Shown: positions 19,102 to 27,661 of the stretch, one piece after another
How the letters are laid out: the number at the start of each line of letters is the position of its first letter
Position numbering within the stretch: position 1 is the stretch's first letter
Assembly: GCA_021770825.1 (NCBI GenBank)
Contig: JAETQD010000014.1
Span: 50,321-114,320 of the forward strand
Direction of reading: 5' to 3'
From: Clostridium sp.
GTDB taxonomy: Bacteria; Bacillota; Clostridia; Lachnospirales; Lachnospiraceae
Length of the DNA: 64,000 nucleotides
Position numbers and translations under genes: made by a program
The notes under the pieces: model-generated
The model's database searches: none
Told to the model about the DNA's origin: nothing
The model's input: only the letters and a program-made list of their open reading frames with translations

Positions 19102-20359
19102 ACTGGTCGTTGGTCATATTTAATTTATCGAAGACATAGAACACAAGGCTTAAGATCATTCCGGTGACACATGCCAGAACCATTCCGGTGAGCTGGACAT
19201 TTCCGAAGTTTACTTTGATGCCGGAAAGACCTGTCACAAAGATTACTGCTGTTAAGGCCTGGTTTCTGTTTTTGCCGTAATCCACCTGGGAATCCACCAG
19301 AATGCGGAGACCGGAGGTACCGATCATTCCATACAACAGGAAGGAGATGCCGCCGATGACCGGACCGGGAATGGTCTGAATCAGGGCCGACAGCTTTCCG
19401 ATAAAGGAACAGATGATGGAGAATACGGCGGCTCCTGCAATGACCTGTACGCTGTATACCTTTGTTACGGCCATAACTCCGATGTTCTCGCCGTAGGTTG
19501 TGGTGGGAACGGAGCCGATGAGACCGGACAGCATGGTGGAGAAGTTATCTCCGAAGATACTGCGGTGAAGTCCCGGATCCTTTAAGAGATCACGGCCCAC
19601 GATCTTGCTGGTTACCACCTGGTGGCCGATATGCTCGGAGGTAATGACCAGAATGACCGGAAGAATAATCATGATGGCTTCCAGGTCAAACTTGGGAGCG
19701 GAGAAGTTGGGGACCGCGAAAATCGGTGCGGCGGCCACAGCGGAGAAATCCACGATGCCGCAGGCGATGGCAGCCACATATCCGGCGATTACGGCAATGA
19801 GAATCGGAATGACGGATAAAAAGCCGCGGAAGAGCACGGAGCCGAATACGGCAAAGCCCAGGGTTACCAGAAATACAATGACATTTTTCGGATTGATCAC
19901 CTCATCCAGAAGTCCGGCATTGCTGGCGGCGCTGGAGGAAAGTTCCAGACCGATTAAGGCCACAACAGGTCCCATGGCAGCCGGGGGCAGGACCACATCA
20001 ATCCATTTATATCCAACCTTGTAGATGATAAATGCCAGAATGCAGCCGATGAAGCCGACGGCAACGAAGCCGCCAAGGGCATATGCATAACCGAATTCGG
20101 GATTTGCGATGACGATACCTGCGGGAGCAAGAAATGCGAAGCTGGAACCAAGATAAGCAGGTGCCTTTCCTTTGGTGATGAAAATGAAAAGAAGCGTTCC
20201 CAGACCGTTCATAAATAAGACAATTGCCGGATTGATTCCGAACAGGAACGGGACAAGGACCGATGCGCCGAACATGGCGAACATGTGCTGGATACTCAGG
20301 GGAATCAGAAGATTAAGGGGAACCTTTTCCTCTACCTGAATAATTCTGCGGTTTTCCAT
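19100..20359 (-). CDS. uraA: Uracil permease (NCS2 family)
   Basis: This 419-residue nucleobase:cation symporter has about 14 membrane helices. Family markers are GSSFAFLAP near residue 75, the substrate-site glutamate segment VITSEHIGHQVVT, and PTTTYGENIGVMAVTKVYS with the second key glutamate. These fit UraA/PyrP better than xanthine/urate permeases. The ATG at 20359 is preceded by AAGGAGGT. It has its own promoter and no pyrimidine genes beside it, so uracil is the best but not proven substrate. Confidence 0.88.
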   Translation of the reverse strand: MENRRIIQVEEKVPLNLLIPLSIQHMFAMFGASVLVPFLFGINPAIVLFMNGLGTLLFIFITKGKAPAYLGSSFAFLAPAGIVIANPEFGYAYALGGFVAVGFIGCILAFIIYKVGYKWIDVVLPPAAMGPVVALIGLELSSSAASNAGLLDEVINPKNVIVFLVTLGFAVFGSVLFRGFLSVIPILIAVIAGYVAAIACGIVDFSAVAAAPIFAVPNFSAPKFDLEAIMIILPVILVITSEHIGHQVVTSKIVGRDLLKDPGLHRSIFGDNFSTMLSGLIGSVPTTTYGENIGVMAVTKVYSVQVIAGAAVFSIICSFIGKLSALIQTIPGPVIGGISFLLYGMIGTSGLRILVDSQVDYGKNRNQALTAVIFVTGLSGIKVNFGNVQLTGMVLACVTGMILSLVFYVFDKLNMTNDQ

Positions 20360-20401
20360 ACTGACCTCCTTAAAAATCGCTTGTTTTTGAGCATTTTTTC
20401 T

Positions 20402-20429
20402 ATCATATCACAAGTTTTGATTTTGTCCA
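20402..20429 (-). promoter_or_regulatory. Promoter of uraA
   Basis: On the minus strand, TGGACA (20429-20424), a 16-bp spacer and TATGAT (20407-20402). Confidence 0.65.
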
Positions 20430-20444
20430 GTGGAAATTATGGCA

Positions 20445-20473
20445 TTTACATGTTTTTTGTTTTGCTGTATGAT
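20445..20473 (+). promoter_or_regulatory. Promoter of the threonine dehydratase gene
   Basis: TTTACA (20445-20450), a 17-bp spacer and TATGAT (20468-20473), 38 bp before the ATG. It is divergent from the uraA promoter. Confidence 0.72.
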
Positions 20474-20511
20474 GAAATCAAAGGAAAAGACCGCAGAGGG
20501 AGGAAAAAAAT

Positions 20512-21465
20512 ATGGGATTTACCATTGAAACAATCAAAGAGGCCAGGGAGAGAATCCGGGCATATGTGACGGAAACTCCGGTTTTAAGGCTTAAGGCACT
20601 GGATGCCAGACTGGGCTGCCAGGTTTACGTGAAGGCAGAATGTATGCAGAATACAGGGGCATTCAAATTCCGCGGAGCCATGAATAAGATTCTTGCGCTG
20701 TCGGAGGACCAGCTTGCCTGCGGCATTGTGGCGGCATCTTCCGGAAACCATGGAAAAGCAATCGCCTACGGAGCTAAAATGATGGGAGCAAAGGCCGTTA
20801 TTGTGATGCCGAAAACTTCTGCACCTGTAAAAATTGAGGCCATCAGGGGCCTGGGAGCAGAGGTGGTGCTGTGCGATGCCACGGAGCGGTTCGAGATTGC
20901 GGATAAGATCTGTGCGGAGCGCGGAAGTACCATGGTTCCGCCCTACGATGATTATGATGTGATGGCAGGGCAGGGAACTCTGGGACTGGAGCTTATGGAG
21001 CAGTGCCCTGAGGTGTCCATGGTGGTGGTTCCGGCCAGCGGCGGCGGACTGATCGGCGGCGTGTCCACGGCGGTGAAAGGAATTTCGGAAGGGGTCAAGG
21101 TATACGGCGCAGAACCGGCAGCGCTTCCCAGATACAGCGAGAGCTTGAAGGCAGGAAAGCCTGTGGTGGTGCCGATGCCGGAGAAAAAATCGGTGGCCGA
21201 TGCCCTGGTATCCCAGAGACCGGGACTTAAAAATTTCCCGGTGGTGCAGGAGCATGTGGACGGATTTGCAGCCGTGGACGACGAGTTCCTGTTAAAGGGA
21301 ATGAAGCTTCTTTTAATGGAAGGAAAGCTGTTGGCAGAGCCCTCCTCCTGCATCGGAATCGGCGCTGTGCTGGAAGGGAAAATTCCCGTGAAGCCGGAGG
21401 ACAAGGTATGCTTTGTGATCTCCGGCGGGAATGTGGGGTTGGAGCAGCTGGAGCTTTTATTCTAG
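20512..21465 (+). CDS. Threonine/serine dehydratase-type PLP enzyme
   Basis: This 317-residue fold-type II PLP enzyme has the Schiff-base lysine K52 in TGAFKFRGA, SSGNHGKAIAYGAK for the carboxylate, and the phosphate-binding SGGGLIGG loop. It lacks the C-terminal ACT-like regulatory domain, so it resembles catabolic threonine ammonia-lyase (TdcB type) or serine racemase more than biosynthetic IlvA. It probably deaminates threonine or serine to a keto acid. The ATG at 20512 follows AGGGAGGA. The last 9 bases overlap the converging end of bioB. Confidence 0.85.
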   Translation: MGFTIETIKEARERIRAYVTETPVLRLKALDARLGCQVYVKAECMQNTGAFKFRGAMNKILALSEDQLACGIVAASSGNHGKAIAYGAKMMGAKAVIVMPKTSAPVKIEAIRGLGAEVVLCDATERFEIADKICAERGSTMVPPYDDYDVMAGQGTLGLELMEQCPEVSMVVVPASGGGLIGGVSTAVKGISEGVKVYGAEPAALPRYSESLKAGKPVVVPMPEKKSVADALVSQRPGLKNFPVVQEHVDGFAAVDDEFLLKGMKLLLMEGKLLAEPSSCIGIGAVLEGKIPVKPEDKVCFVISGGNVGLEQLELLF

Positions 21466-22422
21466 CCGTACCTCGTAGCCAAGCTCCTTTAAAAGCTCCA
21501 TGTCAGTTGCCACACTGATTCCGGCTGTGGTCAGCATGTCGCCGGAGATGGCTGCATTGGCGCCGGAAAGGAAACAGGCTCTTCCCTTATCAGCCATGAG
21601 GCCGCGGCCGCCAGAAAGACGGATAAAGGCATCGGGCATCAGGAATCGGAAAACAGCCACAATGCGGCGCATATCATCGACGCTGAGTTTGGGAAGGTTT
21701 TCATAAGGAGTTCCGGGAATGGGATTCAGCATGTTGACCGGGACAGAATGGATGTCCATATCCCGAAGAGTCAGAGCCATATCCACACGGTCTTCCGGCG
21801 TCTCCCCCATTCCCATGATGCCGCCGCTGCATACGGTAAGTCCGGCCCGTTTTGCGGCTTTGATGGCTTCCACCTTATCCTCAAAGGTGTGGGTGGTACA
21901 GACATTGGGGAAATTTCTTCTGGATGTTTCCAGGTTATTATGTACTCTGGTGGCTCCGGCTTCCTTTGCTTTTTTAAACTGGGTCTCATCCAGGAGTCCA
22001 AAGGATACACAGACAGAAATTCCCGTTTCCCTGCGGATTCGGCGGATGGCATCGCACATTTTGTCCACCTCTTCATTGTTCAGGCGTTTGCCGGAGGTGA
22101 CAATGGAGTAGCGGAGCACGCCCTGGTCATCGTTGATTTTTGCCTGCCTTACAATTTCATCGGCTCCGAGAAGAGGATATTCTTCAATGTGGGAGTGGTA
22201 GAAGGCAGACTGGGCGCAGTATTTGCAGTTTTCGGAACAGTGGCCGCTTTTTCCGTTGATGATGGTGCACATATCGAAGCGGTTTCCGCAGAAATGAATG
22301 CGGATTTCATTGGCTGCTTCACAGAGCTCTTCCAATGGGGAATCATAAAGGGAAAGGGCCTCTTCTTTATTGATTTGGCCGCCGGATAAAATACGGGATT
22401 TTAATTCTTCTATTTGAGACAT
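21457..22422 (-). CDS. bioB: Biotin synthase
   Basis: This 321-residue radical SAM enzyme inserts sulfur into dethiobiotin. The SAM-cluster cysteines are C62, C66 and C69 (HCSENCKYCAQS). YHSHIEEYPLL, the ETSRRNFPNVCTTHTFEDK segment, and the C-terminal RLSGGRG with the arginine ligand of the second cluster are typical. RBS GAGGAG lies upstream of the ATG at 22422. The gene stands alone here (no bioD, bioA or bioF nearby). Its promoter overlaps BirA-type half-sites, so it is expected to be repressed when biotin is plentiful. Confidence 0.95.
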   Translation of the reverse strand: MSQIEELKSRILSGGQINKEEALSLYDSPLEELCEAANEIRIHFCGNRFDMCTIINGKSGHCSENCKYCAQSAFYHSHIEEYPLLGADEIVRQAKINDDQGVLRYSIVTSGKRLNNEEVDKMCDAIRRIRRETGISVCVSFGLLDETQFKKAKEAGATRVHNNLETSRRNFPNVCTTHTFEDKVEAIKAAKRAGLTVCSGGIMGMGETPEDRVDMALTLRDMDIHSVPVNMLNPIPGTPYENLPKLSVDDMRRIVAVFRFLMPDAFIRLSGGRGLMADKGRACFLSGANAAISGDMLTTAGISVATDMELLKELGYEVRLE

Positions 22423-22470
22423 AACCGTTCACTCCTCTTTCTGTAATCGTAAACAAAATGGGTCTTACAA

Positions 22471-22529
22471 GGTTTACAATAGCACAAAAGAAGGAAAATG
22501 TAAACCAATAAATTGCGGATGGTTTACAT
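22471..22529 (-). promoter_or_regulatory. BirA-type biotin operator, three half-sites
   Basis: ATGTAAACC (22498-22506) and GGTTTACAT (22521-22529) are perfect inverted arms 14 bp apart, as in BirA boxes. A third half-site GGTTTACA (22471-22478) lies on the start-proximal side. Together they cover the bioB promoter and the end of the upstream membrane-protein gene. Confidence 0.85.
22476..22504 (-). promoter_or_regulatory. Promoter of bioB
   Basis: On the minus strand, TTTACA (22504-22499), a 17-bp spacer and TATTGT (22481-22476). Both hexamers are embedded in BirA half-sites, so bound repressor would block RNA polymerase. Confidence 0.78.
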
Positions 22530-23270
22530 TAAAAGCCCCCAGAGCCTGTGAACCAGACAGCCTCCGAGCACCATGGCCAGAATATAGAAAAGAATTCCGG
22601 GGAAAACTCCAAGGATGGACGAAATCTGGTGGAAAACCGGCTGGGAGGACGGATGATATGGGGATAAATAAAACATATCCGCATCGGCCATGGGACCCGC
22701 GGCAGCATTGATGAGGAGCGCTATGATGCAGCAGGAAAAAAACAGGGGAAGCGTTTGCAGGAAGCTTCGCGGTGCGGCATCGGTCAGGGGAGATGCGGCA
22801 CAAAAAACTCCGGCAAAGATCAGGATAAAATGCCAGAAAAATCCATGGAGCGTCATGGTCCAGTAGGGATGCATGAGCCCCGGAGGCACCAAAAGAGCCA
22901 TAATACCGCCCAGGAAACCGAAATCCTTTATGAATTCTGCAGCCGGCTTCCGGAAACAGGGAGACTTTAGGAGCGGGAAGAGAAGGCACAGGTACATGGG
23001 AATGCTGCAGAGCTGGAAGGGGAAATACCACCAATTGTACTGATGGTCATTTTCAATGAAATATAAAAAGCCCTGCTTGTAAAGCTCCATGAGTGCCAGA
23101 AGAAGCCCGCAGGAAAACAGGGTCCGGGAAAGGTCTTTTTTTTGTTCTGCCATGCGGACTGCCAGAACACAGGCGGCCCAAACACCGGGAACTGCCAGCA
23201 GAAGATGGAAGGCAGACCAGGGCCTGGGCGGCACCATGGGCCAGGCTGTCAGTTGAAAGAAACGTTCCAT
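22524..23270 (-). CDS. YwaF-like (TIGR02206-type) integral membrane protein
   Basis: This 248-residue protein has about seven predicted membrane helices. The segment YNWWYFPFQLCSIPMYLCL and the His-containing MLHGF-like turn (MTLHGFFWHFILI) resemble the YwaF/TIGR02206 membrane family of unknown role. I use the ATG at 23270 (MERFFQL), which follows AAGGAGG, instead of the longer frame beginning at 23354. Its stop codon lies inside a half-site of the bioB operator. It lies just upstream of bioB on the same strand and could contribute readthrough, but no link to biotin is shown. Confidence 0.7.
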   Translation of the reverse strand: MERFFQLTAWPMVPPRPWSAFHLLLAVPGVWAACVLAVRMAEQKKDLSRTLFSCGLLLALMELYKQGFLYFIENDHQYNWWYFPFQLCSIPMYLCLLFPLLKSPCFRKPAAEFIKDFGFLGGIMALLVPPGLMHPYWTMTLHGFFWHFILIFAGVFCAASPLTDAAPRSFLQTLPLFFSCCIIALLINAAAGPMADADMFYLSPYHPSSQPVFHQISSILGVFPGILFYILAMVLGGCLVHRLWGLLM

Positions 23271-23347
23271 AGCCGCCTCCTTAAAACTTGTGGTATCTAT
23301 GGAATAGCACACAAAAAAATTCCTGTCAATATCTGCCGGGATATCTC

Positions 23348-23378
23348 TTGACATTTTATCCGGAACTCTTCACAATAT
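23348..23378 (+). promoter_or_regulatory. Possible promoter of the acyltransferase gene
   Basis: A perfect -35 TTGACA (23348-23353). The best -10-like hexamer, CAATAT (23373-23378), is 19 bp away, so the match is only fair. Confidence 0.4.
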
Positions 23379-23406
23379 AGAATAAAAGAGCGGGAAAAGG
23401 ATTTGT

Positions 23407-24483
23407 ATGAGGGAAAAAGCGTTTCGCAATCAGGTTTCCTGGATGATGTTTGTGTTCAGTATACTTGTCATCTGGGTACATTCTTATAATGTGGAATTGT
23501 TCTCTGGGGGACTTAGAGGCCCCTGGTGGGACACTGCGGCTAAAATCCAGCAGTTTGTCTCGGTGGGAATCGGCCAGATTGCGGTCCCCGGCTTCTTTAT
23601 GCTGTCTGCCTACCTGTTTTTCAGGAATTTTTCCTGGGACCAGCTTGGAAGAAAGTGGAAGGGGCGTTTTTTCAGTGTGGCAGTCCCCTACCTGGTCTGG
23701 AATACTCTCTATTATCTGGGGTATGTAATTGCCACCAGGCTCCCGGCAGTGACAGAGATTGTGGGGAAAAATCCGGTTCCTTTGAATCAAAGTGAGTGGA
23801 TGGCTGCCGTATTCCAATACCGGTATGCACCGATTTTCTGGTATCTGTACCAGTTGATTCTGTTGATTTTGCTCTCCCCGGTTGTATACCTGCTTTTGAA
23901 GCAGAGGATTCTGGGACTGGTGTATCTGGCGGCGCTTCTGGCTGCAGTCCATTTTCATCTGGATACCCGGCATCCCAACACGGATGTGCTTTTTTACTAT
24001 TCCTTTGCCGCTTATGCGGCTCTCCATGGAAGAAAAGCGGCGGAGGCGGTACAAACGCCGAAGCGCCGTATGGCGGGGATCGGTCTGCTTCTCCTGGCCA
24101 TCCTGTGCTTTTTCAGAATGGGAAGTCCGGGGGCGGATGTTTTATGGACGGTGGCGTACCGTTTCCTCATGCCGGTGTCTTTGTGGGTTCTGGCAGATGG
24201 GGAGCGGTGGATGGAAACAAAGCCATGGATGCGGCAGAGTATGTTCTTATATGCCATCCACTTTGTGGTGGTGCGTTTTGTGAATAAGGGAAGCGCTATG
24301 ATTTTAAGGCAGTGTCTGGGAGAGGCAGCCATTGCGGCGGCCTCACTGGCAGTATATTTTCTGCTTCCGGCCATTGTGGTGGCGTTTTCCTATGGAGCCG
24401 CCCTGTTTCTTGGAAGATATATGCCATGGCTGTGGCGTATACTGTCCGGCGGGCGGAGTTTGAAGAAAGAGGAAGAAAGATGA
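23407..24483 (+). CDS. Acyltransferase-3 family membrane protein
   Basis: This 358-residue protein has about ten hydrophobic helices. The early VIWVHSYN motif carries the histidine conserved in acyltransferase-3 (OafA/NodX-like) enzymes, followed by PGFFMLSAYLFFRN. Such enzymes O-acetylate cell-surface glycans, but some relatives only carry out membrane transport of acyl groups, so the acceptor is unknown. The ATG at 23407 follows AAAGGA. Its stop overlaps the start of the TPR gene (ATGA), and the DUF4037 gene follows directly, so the three are probably co-expressed. Confidence 0.8.
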   Translation: MREKAFRNQVSWMMFVFSILVIWVHSYNVELFSGGLRGPWWDTAAKIQQFVSVGIGQIAVPGFFMLSAYLFFRNFSWDQLGRKWKGRFFSVAVPYLVWNTLYYLGYVIATRLPAVTEIVGKNPVPLNQSEWMAAVFQYRYAPIFWYLYQLILLILLSPVVYLLLKQRILGLVYLAALLAAVHFHLDTRHPNTDVLFYYSFAAYAALHGRKAAEAVQTPKRRMAGIGLLLLAILCFFRMGSPGADVLWTVAYRFLMPVSLWVLADGERWMETKPWMRQSMFLYAIHFVVVRFVNKGSAMILRQCLGEAAIAAASLAVYFLLPAIVVAFSYGAALFLGRYMPWLWRILSGGRSLKKEEER

Positions 24484-25319
24484 TTTTGGAACGGGAAGAC
24501 TGGGAAGAGGCCAGGTGCTGCTTACGGCCGCAGGATGTTACGGTGGAAATTCCCCACGGAAAGAAATCCTATGAGATCGGTCAGGTGATTGCTGAGTTTG
24601 ACCGGCTTTTGGCGCGGGATGCCAAGGAGGAAGCCGGGCGGTATCTGGAGGACTGGCTGGAGCAGTTTGAAAAAAACGGAGACTGGGCCTGCCAGATCAC
24701 AATTTTAAATGAAATGATGGGATTTTACAGAAATTCCGGGGAAAAGGAGAAGGGACTGGCTTCGGTGAAACAGGGACTGGCTCTTGTGAAGGAACATAAG
24801 CTTTCCGGGACAGTCAGCGGAGGCACTACCTTTGTCAATGCTGCCACAACCATGAAGGCCTTCGGGGAGGCAAAGGAGGCCATGCCCTATTATGAACAGG
24901 CCTTCCGGGCATATGGAGAGAGTCTTGCGCCGGAGGATTACCGGTTCGGCGGCCTGTTCAACAATATGGCCCTTGCCTATGAAGACCTGGGAGACTATAA
25001 AAAGGCAGAGGTGTATTATAAAAAGGCCATGGAAATCATGGAGCGGCTGCGTCCGGGGAGTATTCTGGAAATTGCCGTTACCTGGGTGAATCTGGCAGTG
25101 CTCTATGAAAAGTGGGGCCGGGAGGAAGAAATTGATTCATGCCTCAATAAGGCCATGGACGGCTTCCATGACCCGGAGGTTGTGCGGGATGCGTACTATG
25201 CCTTTAACTGCAGGAAATGTGCCGATACCTTCGGACATTTTGGATATTTCCGCATGAAGAGAGAGCTGGCCTGTGAGGCAGACAGGATTTACGGGGCAGC
25301 AGGAGAAAAGGAAGAATAG
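24480..25319 (+). CDS. Tetratricopeptide-repeat protein
   Basis: This 279-residue all-helical protein contains TPR units, the clearest being FNNMALAYEDLGDYKKAEVY and the preceding AATTMKAFGEAKEAMPYY. TPR proteins bind partners; no catalytic motif is visible. The start ATG at 24480 overlaps the acyltransferase stop. A longer frame upstream lies within the acyltransferase gene and was not used. The adjacent DUF4037 gene begins 1 base after its stop, and such TPR-DUF4037 pairs suggest that the two products act together. Confidence 0.8.
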   Translation: MILEREDWEEARCCLRPQDVTVEIPHGKKSYEIGQVIAEFDRLLARDAKEEAGRYLEDWLEQFEKNGDWACQITILNEMMGFYRNSGEKEKGLASVKQGLALVKEHKLSGTVSGGTTFVNAATTMKAFGEAKEAMPYYEQAFRAYGESLAPEDYRFGGLFNNMALAYEDLGDYKKAEVYYKKAMEIMERLRPGSILEIAVTWVNLAVLYEKWGREEEIDSCLNKAMDGFHDPEVVRDAYYAFNCRKCADTFGHFGYFRMKRELACEADRIYGAAGEKEE

Positions 25320-25320
25320 G

Positions 25321-26247
25321 ATGCAGGGACTGGAGCTTTCAAAACGTTTTTATGAGGAATACGGCCGGGGGATGATTGCAGACAGGTTTTCCCGGTATGA
25401 GCAGGTGATCGCCGTCGGCATGGCCGGAGAGGGCTCGGACTGCTTTGGATATGATGATGAGCTGTCCAGAGACCATGATTTTGAGGCGGGATTTTGTCTC
25501 TGGATTCCGGATGATTTAAGGCGTGAGCTGGAATTTCCCCTTTCCAGAGCCTATGATAAGCTGCCGAAGGAATATCTGGGAGTGAAACGGGAAAAGCAGA
25601 GCCTGTGGGGGAGAAACCGCAGAGGAGCCATGCTCACCGGAGATTTTTATGAGCAGTTTACCGGGCAGAGAGAGGGGCCGGAAACCTTAATGGAGTGGCT
25701 TCACATACCGGAATACAGTCTGGCATGTGCGGTGAACGGGGCCGTGTTTCGGGATGACCTGGGGGAATTTTCAAAAATACGGAAAAAGCTTTCCGACGGC
25801 TATCCGGAGGATGTACGGTTGAAAAAGATGGCAGCCCGCGCGGCTTTGATGGCGCAGTCGGGACAGTATAATTATGAACGGTGCAGAAAACGGGGCGAAT
25901 ACGGAGCGGCCGCCATGGCACTTTCGGAATTTGTACAGAATGGGCTTTCCATGATCTTTCTTTTAAACCGCTGCTACATGCCATATTATAAATGGGCGTT
26001 TCGGGCATCCAGGGAACTTCCGGTTCTGTCCGGGACGGCGAAAAAGCTGGAAACACTGCTGACCGGGGGAGAAAGCCGGGAGGTTTCCATGGGAATGATT
26101 GAAGCCATCAGCGGGGAAATCATAGGGGAGCTGAAGCGGCAGGACTTAACCGGAGGAAGCTGGGACTATTTGGAACCCCATGGGTTAGAGCTGATGGGGA
26201 GGATTAAGGACGGCCAAATCCGCAATCTTCATCTGATGGAAGGCTAG
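25321..26247 (+). CDS. DUF4037 nucleotidyltransferase-like protein
   Basis: 308 residues. The N-terminal part has a nucleotidyltransferase-like signature (GMAGEGSDCFGYDDELSRDHD), where GxGS and paired acids would bind nucleotide and metal. WIPDDLRRELEF and a helical second half follow. This fits the DUF4037 family, whose substrate is unknown. The start is ATG 25321, one base after the TPR gene, which supplies GGAAGAATAGG as the ribosome site. Enzyme activity is an inference from the motif only. Confidence 0.75.
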   Translation: MQGLELSKRFYEEYGRGMIADRFSRYEQVIAVGMAGEGSDCFGYDDELSRDHDFEAGFCLWIPDDLRRELEFPLSRAYDKLPKEYLGVKREKQSLWGRNRRGAMLTGDFYEQFTGQREGPETLMEWLHIPEYSLACAVNGAVFRDDLGEFSKIRKKLSDGYPEDVRLKKMAARAALMAQSGQYNYERCRKRGEYGAAAMALSEFVQNGLSMIFLLNRCYMPYYKWAFRASRELPVLSGTAKKLETLLTGGESREVSMGMIEAISGEIIGELKRQDLTGGSWDYLEPHGLELMGRIKDGQIRNLHLMEG

Positions 26248-26264
26248 ATTTTAAGAAAAAATAC

Positions 26265-26293
26265 TTGCACATGAAATTAAACTATGCTATACT
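26265..26293 (+). promoter_or_regulatory. Promoter of rpmE
   Basis: TTGCAC (26265-26270), a 17-bp spacer and TATACT (26288-26293). Confidence 0.82.
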
Positions 26294-26372
26294 TATTTAG
26301 CTGTTCTAAGGGACAGGTGAATATTGAAACGTGACTGTCAGTCATGTACCAAATAATAAAGAGGTGAAAATC

Positions 26373-26582
26373 ATGAAACAGGGAATCCACCCAAATTACT
26401 ATCAGGCCAAGGTCGTTTGCAACTGCGGTAATGAATTTGTAACTGGTTCTACTAAGAAAGACATTCACGTAGAAATCTGTTCCAAATGCCATTCATTCTA
26501 TACCGGTCAGCAGAAGGCTGCTTCCGCTCGCGGACGTATTGAGATGTTCAACCGTAAGTATGGTATGAAAGCAGACAAATAA
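26373..26582 (+). CDS. rpmE: 50S ribosomal protein L31 (zinc-binding type)
   Basis: This 69-residue protein starts [10 protein letters not shown] and has four cysteines in the zinc-ribbon arrangement: C16, C18, C36 and C39. That makes it the C+ form, replaced by zinc-free paralogues during zinc shortage in some bacteria. The ATG at 26373 follows GAGGTG. A strong promoter precedes it and a terminator follows, although yqhQ-prmC-prfA downstream are often co-transcribed with rpmE in clostridia. Confidence 0.96.
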   Translation: MKQGIHPNYYQAKVVCNCGNEFVTGSTKKDIHVEICSKCHSFYTGQQKAASARGRIEMFNRKYGMKADK

Positions 26583-26595
26583 GGTTTGATTAAGC

Positions 26596-26637
26596 AAGGT
26601 TGAGCTTTTGGAGGATTCTGAAAACTCAACCTTTTTT
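26596..26637 (+). terminator. Terminator after rpmE
   Basis: AAGGTTGAG (26596-26604) pairs with CTCAACCTT (26625-26633), extended by TTTT/AAAA pairing inside, then TTTT. It may be partial, since the next gene has no obvious promoter. Confidence 0.82.
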
Positions 26638-26683
26638 CGATTACAGGAAGCTTTGTACGACAGGAAATTTTGGAGGTTTAGAA

Positions 26684-27661
26684 TTGAAATATTCCGGAAT
26701 CGGGGGACAGGCAGTATTAGAGGGAATCATGATGAAAAACAGGGATGAATATGCCACTGCCGTCAGAAAGCCTGACGGGGAGATCGTGATTCAGAAAGAG
26801 ACCTATGTGAGTATGACAGAGAAGGTGAAGTTCTTTTCCCTGCCGTTTGTACGCGGAATTTTCAGCTTTGCAGATTCCATGATTCTGGGAATGAAAACTC
26901 TCACCTGGTCAGCCAGCTTTTTTGAGGATGACGAGGGGGATGAGGAGCCGGGAAAGTTTGAGAAGTTTCTCATAGATAAATTCGGAGAAAAGCTGGAAAG
27001 CGTTGTGATGACAGCCGTGATGATTTTTTCCGTGTTCATGGCAATCGGAATTTTCATGGTGCTTCCGCTTTTGATTGCAGGCGTATTCCGCAGATTCATC
27101 ACATCGGAAACGGTGATGGCAATTCTGGAGGGATGTATCCGGATTGGAATTTTCATTACCTATATTAAAGTGATATCCAGAATGGACGATATTAAGCGGA
27201 CCTTCATGTATCACGGTTCGGAGCATAAATGTATCAACTGTCTGGAGCACGGACTGACATTAAATGTGGAAAATGTGAGAAAGAGCTCCAAAGAGCATAA
27301 ACGGTGCGGAACCAGCTTCCTTCTGATTGTAATGGTCATCAGCATTCTGTTCTTTATGGTAATCCGTGTGGACACCATCTGGCTTCGGATTGTCAGCAGA
27401 ATCATACTGATTCCGGTGATCGCGGGGGTGTCCTATGAGGTGCTCCGCCTGGCAGGAAGAAGCAACTCCAAAATCATGGACCTGGTGAGCCGCCCCGGCA
27501 TGTGGATGCAGGGACTGACCACAAAGGAACCGGATGATTCCATGATTGAAGTGGCCATTGCAGCCGTGGAGCAGGTGTTTGACTGGAAAGCGTATCTGGA
27601 GGAGAATTTCCCGGAGACCTATCCAAAGGGATATTTTGAAACACAGGAGAAAACGGCATGA
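26684..27661 (+). CDS. yqhQ: DUF1385 (YqhQ-like) membrane protein
   Basis: This 325-residue protein begins YSGIGGQAVLEGIMMK, the hallmark of DUF1385. It also has a conserved YHGSEHKCINCLEHG motif with His, Glu and Cys that could bind a metal, and several membrane helices (residues ~95-150 and 215-270). The function is unknown. The start is TTG at 26684, selected because GGAGG lies 7 bases upstream and the family begins right there. Longer upstream starts fall in the rpmE terminator. Its end overlaps the prmC start by four bases. Confidence 0.85.
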   Translation: MKYSGIGGQAVLEGIMMKNRDEYATAVRKPDGEIVIQKETYVSMTEKVKFFSLPFVRGIFSFADSMILGMKTLTWSASFFEDDEGDEEPGKFEKFLIDKFGEKLESVVMTAVMIFSVFMAIGIFMVLPLLIAGVFRRFITSETVMAILEGCIRIGIFITYIKVISRMDDIKRTFMYHGSEHKCINCLEHGLTLNVENVRKSSKEHKRCGTSFLLIVMVISILFFMVIRVDTIWLRIVSRIILIPVIAGVSYEVLRLAGRSNSKIMDLVSRPGMWMQGLTTKEPDDSMIEVAIAAVEQVFDWKAYLEENFPETYPKGYFETQEKTA

